From an uncultured Thomasclavelia sp. (lineage in GTDB: Bacteria; Bacillota_I; Bacilli_A; Erysipelotrichales; Coprobacillaceae): a stretch of 64,000 nt of DNA. The first letter of the stretch is position 1; each line of letters begins with the position of its first letter. The stretch is taken from assembly GCA_910588165.1 (NCBI GenBank), contig CAJUOR010000001.1, positions 17,471 through 81,470 of the forward strand, given 5' to 3'. The notes below the pieces were generated by a model. It ran no database searches, was not told the DNA's origin, and saw only the letters and a program-made list of their open reading frames with translations. Below, one piece after another: positions 24,542 to 33,002 of this stretch. A program made the translations under genes and the position numbers.

Positions 24542-27023
24542 CTAATTCATTATAGGCAATCGGACATAAACACAATCCGGTAACGACACCCCAACACGTA
24601 TAATTGAGCGGTGTCGTTTTTAACAGCCAACTTAACGGTGCAAAATGAACACACGCAACCTGTAGTAAAACCAACGCCAACACAACTCCTAGCAATAAGC
24701 GATAGGGTTTAAAATCCACTTTCATTAAAGAATGCTTCATACTAATAAAATTAAGTGTATGGGTTAATTGGGCAATAGACAAAACCATAAAAGCCATTGT
24801 GGAAGCATGACCGGAAGAAAGCTCCAAGCCATAGCGATAAGCCACTAAACTTAAAATACCAATTAACGCTCCATTTGTTACCATGAAAACAAGTCCTCCA
24901 TGGGCAAATAAACTTTCATTTGGATCACGAGGCGGATCTTGCATTAGATCATCGCCGCTTTTCATCATACCTAAGCATAATGCCGGAAAAGCATCTGTAA
25001 CTAAGTTAATCCATAAAATCATTACCGGTGTTAAAACAACAGACATTTCGCTTAACAAAAGCATACCCACAAACAAAGTCATAATCTCCCCTAAATTACA
25101 TGACAGTAAGTACCATATAGTTTGGCGAATATTCACATAGATTTGACGCCCTTGCCTAATCGCATCGACAATCGTTTTAAAATGATCGTCCATCAAAATA
25201 ACGTCCGCTGCCCCTTTAGCCACATCTGTTCCGGTTAATCCCATCGCTACCCCAACATGAGCCTTTTTAAGTGCCGGAGCATCGTTAACTCCATCACCGC
25301 TCATAGCCACAATATGATGTTGCTTTTTCAAAGCCTCGACTATGCGGACTTTATCATTAGGCTTCGCTCGTGCCACAACTCGAATATTCTCTACTTGACG
25401 ACTTAAAGTCTTATCATCTATTTCAGCTAAATCCTTAGATGTAACCACTTGTTTACGATACTGTGTCAACTGCAATTCTTTAGCGATGGCAAAGGCTGTA
25501 TCCGGATTATCACCGGTAATCATCGTCACTTTGATACCGGCTTTGCGACAAGCTTCTAAAGCAGGTTTAACCTCCGGACGACAAGGATCCATCATACCGA
25601 CTAAGCCGACAAAAATCATTTCCGAAACTTTGGTACTTGCGCTTGTCAAGGGCTGATAGGCTAAGCTTAAAACACGCAAAGCCTTTTCGCTCATACCTCT
25701 TTGAGCTTCCATGATTTTAGCCTTGAGCTTTTCATCTAAAAGCGTTACAACCCCATCGACCAATACCCGATCACATTGGGGCAAAATCACTTCTAAAGCG
25801 CCTTTCTCATAAGCGGTATAATGATCATCTTCTTTAACGATCACTTGCATTTTCTTTGATTTTGAATCAAAAGGAATTTCGCTTGAGCGAGGATATAACT
25901 CCCTTAGCACTTCAATATTTTCATATCTGATAAAATGTCTTGTCAAAGCTTTCTCTGTCGCATCACCTACCAAGATGCCATCTGCTTCATAGGTATTGTT
26001 TGCCAATAACATTCCTTTAGCTAATCTGCCATTATCATTAAAAGAAAAAATATCGACAACACGCATTTCATTTTGCGTTAATGTACCTGTCTTATCTGAG
26101 CAAATAATACTGACACACCCCAATGTTTCAATGGCGTGTAAATGTCTGACTACCGCTTTTTGCTTGGCCATCTTGCTTGTCCCTAAAGCTAAAACAATGC
26201 TTACCACAGCTACTAAGCCCTCCGGAATAGCAGCCACAGCCAACGAAATAGATAAAAGCAGCATATCAAAGAAATCTCTTCCCTGAACGACACCGACAAT
26301 AAACATACATAGACAAACCATTAAAGCAAGCAAACCCAATTTCTCACTTAACTTCTGTAAATTTTTTTGCAAGGGTGTTTTTTGTTCATCTTTCTGTTTT
26401 AAAACAGCTGCAATTTTCCCAATCTCTGTCGCCATACCGACCGCAAACACAAGCCCCTTTGCCTTGCCGTATGTAACACTTGTTGACATATAGGCTTTAT
26501 CGCCATCTTCCTTCATGATAGCTACACTTTCTCCGGTCAAAACGGATTCATCAATTTGAATCGAAACATTGTCAAAAAGATAGACATCAGCAGGAACATA
26601 CATCCCTGTCTTTAAATCAATAATATCTCCTACAACTAAATCAGAAGCTTTAATCGTTTGCCAATGTCCGTCACGAAAACATTCACAAGTCGGCAAATTC
26701 ATCTGTTTTAAGCTCTCCAAAGCTTTTTCCGCTTTTAACTTTTGCGCCATTCCGATACTGGCATTAATCAAGACCACGACAATCATAATGAAAGCATCAA
26801 TAAATTCGCCCATCAAACCTGAAATCAAGGTTGAAACTAACAAAATCAAAACTAACGGATCCTTCATTTCAGATATAAAGACTTGAATTAGACTTTCTTT
26901 TTGTTGCTTGTCTAACTCATTAGCCCCATAACGCTCTTTCATCAAGGGTATTTGACTGCTTTTTAAACCTGTTTGCCTATCTACATGATATTTTTCAAAA
27001 AATGCATCTATTTTGTTGTTCAT
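24522..27023 (-). CDS. P-type Ca2+-transporting ATPase (SERCA-like)
   Basis: An 833-residue P2-type pump. It contains the phosphorylation motif CSDKTGTLTQNEM, the actuator motif DESVLTGESVAIMK, the hinge SGDGVNDAPALKKAHVG and the fourth-helix ion motif AVAAIPEGLVAVVS, in which PEGL is typical of Ca2+ pumps. It exports Ca2+ (or Mn2+) using ATP. The ATG at 27023 follows AGGAGGGG by five bases; a longer frame from 27041 lacks such a site. Unlike the paralogue at 41403..43973 it has no visible riboswitch. It is convergent with the CYTH gene. Confidence 0.88.
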   Translation of the reverse strand: MNNKIDAFFEKYHVDRQTGLKSSQIPLMKERYGANELDKQQKESLIQVFISEMKDPLVLILLVSTLISGLMGEFIDAFIMIVVVLINASIGMAQKLKAEKALESLKQMNLPTCECFRDGHWQTIKASDLVVGDIIDLKTGMYVPADVYLFDNVSIQIDESVLTGESVAIMKEDGDKAYMSTSVTYGKAKGLVFAVGMATEIGKIAAVLKQKDEQKTPLQKNLQKLSEKLGLLALMVCLCMFIVGVVQGRDFFDMLLLSISLAVAAIPEGLVAVVSIVLALGTSKMAKQKAVVRHLHAIETLGCVSIICSDKTGTLTQNEMRVVDIFSFNDNGRLAKGMLLANNTYEADGILVGDATEKALTRHFIRYENIEVLRELYPRSSEIPFDSKSKKMQVIVKEDDHYTAYEKGALEVILPQCDRVLVDGVVTLLDEKLKAKIMEAQRGMSEKALRVLSLAYQPLTSASTKVSEMIFVGLVGMMDPCRPEVKPALEACRKAGIKVTMITGDNPDTAFAIAKELQLTQYRKQVVTSKDLAEIDDKTLSRQVENIRVVARAKPNDKVRIVEALKKQHHIVAMSGDGVNDAPALKKAHVGVAMGLTGTDVAKGAADVILMDDHFKTIVDAIRQGRQIYVNIRQTIWYLLSCNLGEIMTLFVGMLLLSEMSVVLTPVMILWINLVTDAFPALCLGMMKSGDDLMQDPPRDPNESLFAHGGLVFMVTNGALIGILSLVAYRYGLELSSGHASTMAFMVLSIAQLTHTLNFISMKHSLMKVDFKPYRLLLGVVLALVLLQVACVHFAPLSWLLKTTPLNYTCWGVVTGLCLCPIAYNELVKWLTH

Positions 27024-27071
27024 CTTATCCCCTCCTAGCATACTGTATGTCCTAGAAATGAATATAGAACC

Positions 27072-27106
27072 AAAAAAATCCCGATGTGCCTAACACATCA
27101 GGAATC
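27072..27106 (-). terminator. Intrinsic terminator of the Cof-type phosphatase gene
   Basis: ATTCCTGATGTG/CACATCGGGAT around a five-base loop, then seven T on the minus strand. Confidence 0.78.
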
Positions 27107-27108
27107 TA

Positions 27109-27936
27109 TTATTGATATTTTTCCAAAAAGGCTTGTGAATCTGCGAAATACTCCTCTAAAATATCCAATTCGCCATCTTCTTCATTAGAATACCTGGCAA
27201 CACGTCCAATGGCATCTTTCATCTCTTGAGTTCCGTTTGCCATCACAAAACCGTATTTAGCTAACTGTAACATTTCCAAATCATTTTTGGCATCGCCAAA
27301 CGCCATCACTTCTTCTTTTTTTATATTCCAAATATTCATTAGGGTTTCTAAAGCGTGCCCTTTATGAACACCCGAAACAATTAAATCAATACAGCCATGC
27401 CCACTTGTCACAACGCTTAATTTCTCGTCGATAACCTCATTTAACTTAGCGGCAATCTCATCAACTTTTTCTTCGCTTGTCATTAAGGCAAATTTAATAA
27501 TCTGATCATCAACATCATGCAAGTCCTTCACTCTTTGCATTACCGGAAAATAATTCAAGAAAATATTAAAGACCTTTTCAGGCATTTCTTCCGTAACGTA
27601 AGCCGATTTCTTACCACAGATAATATTCACGTTGATTTCCGGATATTGATTTAAAACATCAACAATTTGATGATAGGTTTCTTTGGCAATTTCAACCGAG
27701 AAAATCTCTTCACCTTCCTTGACAATATATCCCCCGTTTTCAGATACAAATGTCAATTTCTCAGGGTGATCGAAAAATGAGATCAACTGATAGTATTGGT
27801 TACCGCTTGCCACTACAAAGCGAATATCATTTTCTTCCATCTTTTGATACAAGGCATCAAAGCGAGCTTTATCATAGCTTAAATCCTTGTGATAAAAAGT
27901 CCCATCTAAATCTGTAACAATCATTTTAATACTCAT
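27109..27936 (-). CDS. Cof-type HAD phosphatase
   Basis: A 275-residue HAD hydrolase of the Cof (IIB) group. Motif I is VTDLDGTF with both catalytic aspartates, motif II VASGNQ, and the terminal motif MAFGDAKNDLEMLQLAKYGF. The cap domain lies at about 85-200. The substrate is likely a sugar phosphate or flavin/pyridoxal phosphate. The ATG at 27936 follows AGGAGGT by six bases. It ends in a strong terminator and follows spx by 65 bases. Confidence 0.87.
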   Translation of the reverse strand: MSIKMIVTDLDGTFYHKDLSYDKARFDALYQKMEENDIRFVVASGNQYYQLISFFDHPEKLTFVSENGGYIVKEGEEIFSVEIAKETYHQIVDVLNQYPEINVNIICGKKSAYVTEEMPEKVFNIFLNYFPVMQRVKDLHDVDDQIIKFALMTSEEKVDEIAAKLNEVIDEKLSVVTSGHGCIDLIVSGVHKGHALETLMNIWNIKKEEVMAFGDAKNDLEMLQLAKYGFVMANGTQEMKDAIGRVARYSNEEDGELDILEEYFADSQAFLEKYQ

Positions 27937-27986
27937 AAAACTACCTCCTATTCCCATCATAACAGAAGCCCTATTTTTACGCAAAT

Positions 27987-28020
27987 AAAAAAATGCCCAT
28001 ATTAAGCTAATACAGACATT
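27987..28020 (-). terminator. Terminator overlapping the spx stop codon
   Basis: AATGTCTGTATTA/TAATATGGGCATT with several G-U pairs, loop containing GCT, and a T tract. The stop codon TAA lies within the stem. Confidence 0.65.
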
Positions 28021-28436
28021 TTTTCTAATTTCGCTTTTTCAAATTGCGGACAATCTTCTGTTTTACAGTCCACAAGCCTTCTTAACTCACGAGGAATAAA
28101 AGCTCTAATCTCCTCACTGTTATATCCTACTTGAAAACGGCGCTCATCTAACATAATCGGACGCTTTAAAACAGAAGGGTTTTCCTGAATAAAACTAATC
28201 AGTTCATTTAAAGACATATCCTCAACATCAACATCACTTTCTTTAATGACTTTTGAACGTTTGGAAATAATATCGTCTGTTCCATTTTCCGAGCGTTCTA
28301 ATAATTCAACTAATTCCTCTTTGCGAAGAATCGTAGAAAAAATATTTTTTTCCATATACGGTATATCGTTATCTCTTAACCATGCCTTGGCTTTGCGACA
28401 AGAGGCGCAGCTGGGTGCTGTGTAGATTCTAATCAT
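28002..28436 (-). CDS. spx: Spx-type redox regulator of RNA polymerase
   Basis: A 144-residue ArsC-fold regulator that binds the alpha C-terminal domain of RNA polymerase and changes transcription under thiol stress. The CxxC redox switch is Cys10-Cys13 in IYTAPSCASCRKAKAWL, as in B. subtilis Spx. The RPI region reads LKRPIMLDERRFQVGYN and the C-terminal IRAFIPRELRR matches the family. Length is slightly longer (131 in B. subtilis), with extra cysteines in VDCKTEDCPQFEK at the C-terminus. The ATG at 28436 matches the family start; an upstream ATG at 28472 is less likely. Its terminator overlaps the stop codon. Confidence 0.88.
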   Translation of the reverse strand: MIRIYTAPSCASCRKAKAWLRDNDIPYMEKNIFSTILRKEELVELLERSENGTDDIISKRSKVIKESDVDVEDMSLNELISFIQENPSVLKRPIMLDERRFQVGYNSEEIRAFIPRELRRLVDCKTEDCPQFEKAKLEKMSVLA

Positions 28437-28573
28437 ATCGACCGGCTCCTCTCTTTTATCTGATATATACATCTTATCCTCTTTTCTTTAACTGAATATG
28501 AATTTTTCAATATTTTAAGGATTGCCGCTTTTTTTATCTCTAATCAATATTTCTATGGTTAATCAAGAAATGA

Positions 28574-28602
28574 TTGTTTTTAGTGTTAGAAAAGTTTATA
28601 AT
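28574..28602 (+). promoter_or_regulatory. Promoter of trpS
   Basis: TTGTTT (28574..28579), 17-bp spacer, TATAAT (28597..28602). The leader is only about 20 bases long, so no T-box can be present. Confidence 0.7.
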
Positions 28603-28625
28603 GAAAGCTACAAGGAGTGATTTTT

Positions 28626-29615
28626 ATGGAAAGAATGTTAAGTGGTATCAAACCTACCGGGCGAATCACTTTAGGTAATTATATCGGTGCAATCAAACCA
28701 TTTGTAGGCTATCAAGATGAACATGAAATGTTTATCTTTATTGCCAATTTGCATTCCATGACCGTTTATCAAGAACCTAAAGAACTTCGCCAAAATACTA
28801 AAGACCTTATTGCATTGTATATAGCTGCCGGACTTGATCCTGAAAAAGTAACTTTATTTCTTCAATCCGATGTGATGGAGCATTCTCAACTAGGCTGGTA
28901 TTTAACTTGTTTATCAGGTATGGGCGAACTTTCAAGAATGACCCAATATAAAGATAAAGTTGCTAAAAATGAAACTATCGGTACGGGTATCTTTGTTTAC
29001 CCAACCTTAATGGCTGCGGATATTTTAATCTATAATCCTAAATATGTCCCTGTGGGCGACGATCAAAAACAACACGTTGAATTGGCAAGAGATTTAGCTG
29101 AGCGTTTCAATAAACGCTATAGCGAAACCTTTACAATTCCCGAACCGGTCGTTAGAAAAGTAGGCAGTCGTATCATGGATTTACAAAATCCGGAAAAGAA
29201 AATGTCTAAGTCAGATAAGAGCGATAAAGGCTGTATCTATATTTTAGATGATATCAATATTTCTAAAAAGAAAATTATGTCTGCGGTAACAGACAGCGAA
29301 GGAAGTATTCGCTTTGACCCTAAAAATAAACCGGGTATTTCAAACCTATTAGAAATTTACAGTACGCTATCAGGTAAAAGCATCGCCGAATTGGAAGCTC
29401 AATACCAAGGTGTAGGCTATGGTACATTTAAAAAGGAATTAGCTGACCTTGTGGGTGATGAATTAGCTAAAATTCAAGCTCGCTATAATGAAATTATCCA
29501 AGGTGATTACATTGATCAGATTTTACATGAGGGTGCTAAAAAAGCTAAAGCAATCGCAGCTAAGACATTAGCGAAAGTTGAAAGAAAAATGGGTATCACA
29601 ATCTATAAACGTTAA
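28626..29615 (+). CDS. trpS: Tryptophanyl-tRNA synthetase
   Basis: A 329-residue class I synthetase that charges tRNA-Trp. The HIGH-type motif is KPTGRITLGNYIGAI (residues 9-23), and the KMSKS loop is KKMSKSDKSDKG at about 193-204. Length matches bacterial TrpS (about 325-335). The ATG at 28626 follows AAGGAGTG; the ORF-extending GTG at 28617 is part of that site. It is monocistronic and has a short leader without a T-box. Confidence 0.95.
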   Translation: MERMLSGIKPTGRITLGNYIGAIKPFVGYQDEHEMFIFIANLHSMTVYQEPKELRQNTKDLIALYIAAGLDPEKVTLFLQSDVMEHSQLGWYLTCLSGMGELSRMTQYKDKVAKNETIGTGIFVYPTLMAADILIYNPKYVPVGDDQKQHVELARDLAERFNKRYSETFTIPEPVVRKVGSRIMDLQNPEKKMSKSDKSDKGCIYILDDINISKKKIMSAVTDSEGSIRFDPKNKPGISNLLEIYSTLSGKSIAELEAQYQGVGYGTFKKELADLVGDELAKIQARYNEIIQGDYIDQILHEGAKKAKAIAAKTLAKVERKMGITIYKR

Positions 29616-29623
29616 AAAAACAA

Positions 29624-29666
29624 AAAGCGATATTCTCAGTCTAAACACTGAAAATATCGTTTTTTA
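29624..29666. terminator. Bidirectional terminator between trpS and the DUF3603-like gene
   Basis: AAAAGCGATATT/AATATCGTTTTT with a TCAGT/ACTGA inner hairpin; T tracts on both strands. Confidence 0.75.
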
Positions 29667-29667
29667 A

Positions 29668-30243
29668 TTAAGATAATCTTTTTTGGGTAACAAACTGTTC
29701 ATATAAATATTGATGCAACATATCATACCCATATTCCATACGCTTTAAAAGCCTAGCTCGACTTACTGTTTCATCTAACGGTAAAGCTAATTGATAAACA
29801 CTTCTTAACTCGCTTTGATCCAATAGCTCAATGTGTTCAAAAAGCCACTGTTTCTTCTCTCTTTCTGTTCGACTTAAGCCGTATTCTTTAGCCTCTGCCC
29901 GAGCGACTAAATCATACTCAAGCTCTGTCAAAGGCAAGCACTTCGCCAGTTTTGCCATCGCACTGCGATATTCAAAAGGTAAAGCACTACGATAGACTAA
30001 TTGCCCTTGTTCATCAATTTGTAAAGCAATAGTCATATTGCCGTCACTACACAGATAGTCCCCGGCTTCCAAGTTTTTAAAACGCATAATCCCATAATAT
30101 AAATCACTCATCACATCATAACTCACACGAAGCAATTGTGCTGATTTTAAAACTTCTAAATCATCTTCTGCTTCCCATTCATAAGGTTCTAAAACTTCCT
30201 CATCATCTAACGACCAGTTAACTAATATATGTTCAATTTTCAT
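29668..30243 (-). CDS. Uncharacterised protein resembling YjbA (DUF3603/UPF0736)
   Basis: A 191-residue soluble protein. Its opening ILVNWSLDD and the following EPYEWEAEDDLEVLKSAQLL, along with the helical SRTEREKKQWLFEHIELLDQ, resemble the YjbA family of unknown function. No catalytic motif or membrane segment. The ATG at 30243 follows GGGAGG and overlaps the stop codon of the upstream 62-residue gene by four bases (ATGA), so the two are co-translated. The family call is based on pattern recognition of the N-terminus and is moderate. Confidence 0.58.
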   Translation of the reverse strand: MKIEHILVNWSLDDEEVLEPYEWEAEDDLEVLKSAQLLRVSYDVMSDLYYGIMRFKNLEAGDYLCSDGNMTIALQIDEQGQLVYRSALPFEYRSAMAKLAKCLPLTELEYDLVARAEAKEYGLSRTEREKKQWLFEHIELLDQSELRSVYQLALPLDETVSRARLLKRMEYGYDMLHQYLYEQFVTQKRLS

Positions 30244-30428
30244 AATAGCCTCCCATTCTCTTGTCTTTCCAGAATGACTAATAAACAACCGATAACCAAA
30301 GCAACAATTTCTTTAGATTGCCACATTTCAAGCCATGCGACTTGCTTGGTTGCTTTTGTTATACCTATCGTGAGTATTCCCTGTAAGATTAAGATTAAAC
30401 TCATTAAACGAAGGATTGTTCTTTTCAT
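30240..30428 (-). CDS. Small two-helix membrane protein
   Basis: A 62-residue protein with two hydrophobic helices (about 4-24 and 42-55) joined by a short loop containing EMWQSKE. The ATG is preceded by AGGGGG, and the stop overlaps the start of the DUF3603-like gene, arguing it is real. I do not recognise its family. It may be a membrane partner of its co-translated neighbour. Confidence 0.6.
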   Translation of the reverse strand: MKRTILRLMSLILILQGILTIGITKATKQVAWLEMWQSKEIVALVIGCLLVILERQENGRLL

Positions 30429-30543
30429 ATTTTATTCCCCCTAATTTAATCTATGACAAATCCCTATTTTTGAACCTGTTTTATTGTAAAACAGCATTAA
30501 CCCATAGATCGTGTTTAGCTTTCTAATAATATAAAGGATAACC

Positions 30544-30567
30544 AAAAAAACCGCTATTAAGCGGTTT
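30544..30567 (-). terminator. Terminator overlapping the amidase-like stop codon
   Basis: AAACCGC/GCGGTTT with TTAATA loop; the TAA stop is within the loop. Seven T follow on the minus strand. The 115 bases up to 30428 show no open frame. Confidence 0.75.
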
Positions 30568-31102
30568 TAAATGTTTTTTCAATAGCATTTAACAGGGCAT
30601 AGGCATATTCTCTTTCCCCAACTATTAAGGTCTTATAATCAGGACCATCGACATACCCATAATAAACTAAAACATTGCTTTTGGCTAATGAATTTTCTAT
30701 CAATGGCTCATATGCTTGAACATTTTCGGCAGGCTTTTCCATCTTGCAACAACTTCTTACCATATAACCGAAATCTTCAAAAGCGCACTTCAAGTTATTC
30801 GCAAAGATCTTGTCATTATGTTTGGCATAACGAATCTCAATCCCCTTTTTTCTTCCGGCGTTTAGATGATTTGAGATCAATAAATCTACGCCTTTAGTTT
30901 GAGCCAATCTTTCAAAGTAACTGACATCTACATCTGAATAACGTGTTAACACAACATCATAATGATGCCTCTTTAATAAATCTTGTTGCAGCCTCGACAA
31001 AGAAAGCACATAATCTTTTTCGACAATATGGGCATATTTATCAAACGATTGATGTCCTAACTGTGTCCCGCCACCAGTTGGATCAATGACAATTTTGATC
31101 AT
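30557..31102 (-). CDS. Amidase_3-fold protein with missing catalytic residues (cytoplasmic)
   Basis: A 181-residue protein with the fold of zinc N-acetylmuramoyl-L-alanine amidases. MIKIVIDPTGGG matches IVIDPGHGG but the first zinc His is lost. The Glu ligand (EKD, Glu28) and second His (SNHLNAG, His79) remain. The terminal catalytic Glu of VLVELGF is Tyr (NVLVYYGYVD). There is no signal peptide, so it is probably cytoplasmic and inactive as a cell-wall hydrolase. The ATG at 31102 follows AAAGGACG inside the comK-like gene, and the frames overlap by 20 bases. Its tight coupling to a ComK homologue suggests a regulatory role, but this is inference. Confidence 0.72.
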   Translation of the reverse strand: MIKIVIDPTGGGTQLGHQSFDKYAHIVEKDYVLSLSRLQQDLLKRHHYDVVLTRYSDVDVSYFERLAQTKGVDLLISNHLNAGRKKGIEIRYAKHNDKIFANNLKCAFEDFGYMVRSCCKMEKPAENVQAYEPLIENSLAKSNVLVYYGYVDGPDYKTLIVGEREYAYALLNAIEKTFKTA

Positions 31103-31520
31103 AGTCTTGTCGTCCTTTCTCGAATATAGCATAGCGCAAGGCAATCCCGTCCGAAATATGCTTTTGCCAGCTTCTCTTGCTTAATTGCTCATAGCCATAA
31201 CGATTAAACGCAGTCATCGGTTCACGCAGACAATAATCTAAGCTCATCCAAACACACTGTTTATTTCTTATCGATGAAGTTGGAATAAAAATTTGATTAC
31301 AGCTTCCGCCGATATAAATCGGACGTTTATATGCACCTTTAAGCAAATATCCGCTCGATGCATAACTGCCGTCTAATGTCGTCCCATTTCTCAAACATAA
31401 ATCTTCCATATACTGATTTGATGAAGCATAATGATTAGCGATATGTAACTGTCCATCTTGATACAGATGTACCTCCCCCGCCCGTTTTCCCGGTGCTACA
31501 AAGTCTATCTTCGGTACCAT
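31083..31520 (-). CDS. comK: ComK-like competence transcription factor homologue
   Basis: A 145-residue protein whose core CLRNGTTLDGSYASS, then KRPIYIGGSCNQIFIPTSS and KQCVWMSLDYC, matches the ComK family (B. subtilis: CRFFGSSYAGRKAG, KPPIMVDPSNQIFLFPT, PQCGWISHVHV). ComK activates DNA-uptake genes in Bacillus. This one is about 45 residues shorter than B. subtilis ComK, missing N-terminal residues and the C-terminal tail. The only in-frame start codons upstream of 31520 are TTG (31529); the ATG has no Shine-Dalgarno sequence and lies just after the ridA terminator hairpin. Expression therefore probably depends on read-through or leaderless initiation. It overlaps the amidase-like gene downstream. 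No com pilus genes are in the window. Confidence 0.72.
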   Translation of the reverse strand: MVPKIDFVAPGKRAGEVHLYQDGQLHIANHYASSNQYMEDLCLRNGTTLDGSYASSGYLLKGAYKRPIYIGGSCNQIFIPTSSIRNKQCVWMSLDYCLREPMTAFNRYGYEQLSKRSWQKHISDGIALRYAIFEKGRQDYDQNCH

Positions 31521-31527
31521 AAAACAC

Positions 31528-31549
31528 AAAAAAGAGCTTGCGCTCTTTT
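31528..31549 (-). terminator. Intrinsic terminator between ridA and the comK-like gene
   Basis: AAAAGAGC/GCTCTTTT with a GCAA tetraloop and six T. It ends eight bases before the comK-like ATG, so it could also mask that start. Confidence 0.78.
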
Positions 31550-31557
31550 AATCATAC

Positions 31558-31938
31558 TTATCCGACATGAACGATAACTTCAACCTCAATTAGAGCGCCT
31601 TTTGGCAGTTTAGCAACTTCAACAGCGCTTCGTGCTGGGTAAGGTTCGACAAAATATTCCGCATAAATGCTATTCATCGTTGCAAAATCGTCCATTGAAT
31701 CAAGGAAAACAGTTGTTTTAACGACATTGGCAAAAGTTAATCCTTGACTTTCTAATAAGCCTTTCACATTATCTAAAGATTGTCTAGTCTGGGCTTCAAT
31801 TCCTTCAGGCATTTCACCTGTAGTTGGATTGATAGGGATTTGTCCCGAAAAGAAAATTAAATCGCCTATTTTCATTCCCTGACTATATGGTCCAATAGCT
31901 CCAGGTGCTTTATCTGTAACAATACGTTCTTTCATCAT
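31558..31938 (-). CDS. ridA: RidA-family enamine/imine deaminase
   Basis: A 126-residue RidA (YjgF) enzyme that hydrolyses reactive enamines formed by PLP enzymes. The signature KAPGAIGPYSQGMKIGD opens the protein; ANVVKTTVFLDSMDDF and PARSAVEVAKLPKGALIEVE contain the conserved Arg and Glu. Length fits. The chosen ATG at 31938 follows GGAGG by six bases. It is transcribed ahead of the comK-like and amidase-like genes but separated from them by a terminator. Confidence 0.92.
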   Translation of the reverse strand: MMKERIVTDKAPGAIGPYSQGMKIGDLIFFSGQIPINPTTGEMPEGIEAQTRQSLDNVKGLLESQGLTFANVVKTTVFLDSMDDFATMNSIYAEYFVEPYPARSAVEVAKLPKGALIEVEVIVHVG

Positions 31939-32033
31939 ACATCGCCTCCACATATCTATTATAACAGTTTTTTCGTCTTAACTAAAGATATTTTGTTATT
32001 TTTTTGGTAATACTAAAGAAAAGGAGGTGCTTT

Positions 32034-32222
32034 ATGAATAAAAAAAATCAATCCCCTCTCAAGAAGGATATAGCTCATCATTATGTTGAAGCTAAAAATC
32101 AACGTTTTCAAGATTCAATGGAGGTTGCCAATGAATTTTTCGCAGACGACTATGTAAGACCCTTAGAAGCCGAGGATATATTAGTTGATCAGCTTACCGA
32201 AAAAATAATAGACGAAAGTTAA
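32034..32222 (+). CDS. Small hydrophilic protein of unknown function
   Basis: A 62-residue soluble, Lys-then-Asp/Glu-rich protein (NKKNQSPLKKDIAHHYVEA; ending DQLTEKIIDES). No family recognised. It is well supported by an AAGGAGGTG ribosome site four bases before the ATG and a hairpin terminator after the stop. Acidic C-terminus and small size resemble stress or spore-type small proteins, but this is not evidence of function. Confidence 0.6.
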   Translation: MNKKNQSPLKKDIAHHYVEAKNQRFQDSMEVANEFFADDYVRPLEAEDILVDQLTEKIIDES

Positions 32223-32230
32223 AATAAAAT

Positions 32231-32284
32231 CTGTAACCACAACAAATATTCTAACATATTGATTGAGGTTACAGCCTTTTTATT
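32231..32284. terminator. Long-loop bidirectional terminator
   Basis: CTGTAACC/GGTTACAG arms separated by 28 bases, T-rich on both sides. It serves both convergent genes. Confidence 0.6.
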
Positions 32285-32287
32285 ATC

Positions 32288-32860
32288 TTAAAATAAGCTC
32301 AAATATTCATTTTTAACGACTTTGACTAAAAAAACAAGATTGGCAACTAAAGCTAAAACATGGATAAAAACTAACATAATACTTGCAAGCTGGATTCCAT
32401 TTAAAATAGCTGCTGCATTGTTTGTCGCTAAAACTTGAAGTAAATATGCCACAATGCCCCCAAGTAAAAGTAGACGGCCGCCAAAATAAGCACCTAAAAT
32501 ACACAACATGATTTTAGAGATGTGACTATGATGAGAAAGTATAAAAAAACATAGTCCCGCCATTAACAGCCAATCCCAAAAAGAAAAAGATTTGGCGATT
32601 AGACTAAGGTAAGTTAGCACAGTCGAAAAAGAAAATGATAGATAAGCTGCACCTGAACTTAAACAAGAATTAAAAAAATAAGCCAAGAACCCTCGTTGAC
32701 TTTGTGTTTGAAGTTGAAGCAACTGGTTAAAAGAAGGGGCTTTTAAAACCTCGAACCCAAACATCAAATCCAGCAACAATACAATACTTAAACTAAACAA
32801 AAGAACTATCGCAACGCCATATACTCTTTTTTTAGGCGTATCTACTAATATATCAAACAT
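32288..32860 (-). CDS. Polytopic membrane protein of unknown family
   Basis: A 190-residue protein with about five hydrophobic helices and no polar motif. The first, VYGVAIVLLFSLSIVLLLDL, follows a short charged N-terminus (DTPKKR). Not recognised. Monocistronic between two convergent/divergent neighbours; the start has an AGGGGAG ribosome site. Confidence 0.62.
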   Translation of the reverse strand: MFDILVDTPKKRVYGVAIVLLFSLSIVLLLDLMFGFEVLKAPSFNQLLQLQTQSQRGFLAYFFNSCLSSGAAYLSFSFSTVLTYLSLIAKSFSFWDWLLMAGLCFFILSHHSHISKIMLCILGAYFGGRLLLLGGIVAYLLQVLATNNAAAILNGIQLASIMLVFIHVLALVANLVFLVKVVKNEYLSLF

Positions 32861-32951
32861 TATGCTCTCCCCTTATATTAATCAATGGACCCATTGTACC
32901 ATAAACTAAACCTATCTTCAATGATTGACATGATTTCACATCAGTTGCTTG

Positions 32952-32980
32952 TTGAAAAGAAGAAGTAATTTTGATATGAT
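32952..32980 (+). promoter_or_regulatory. Promoter of the thioredoxin-like gene
   Basis: TTGAAA (32952..32957), 17-bp spacer, TATGAT (32975..32980). Confidence 0.7.
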
Positions 32981-33002
32981 ATAAAACAAGGAGGCAACGA
33001 CT

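Noticed and set aside
28473..28616. T-box riboswitch for trpS
   Set aside because: The promoter at 28574..28602 leaves a leader of only about 20 bases; no specifier loop or T-box sequence.
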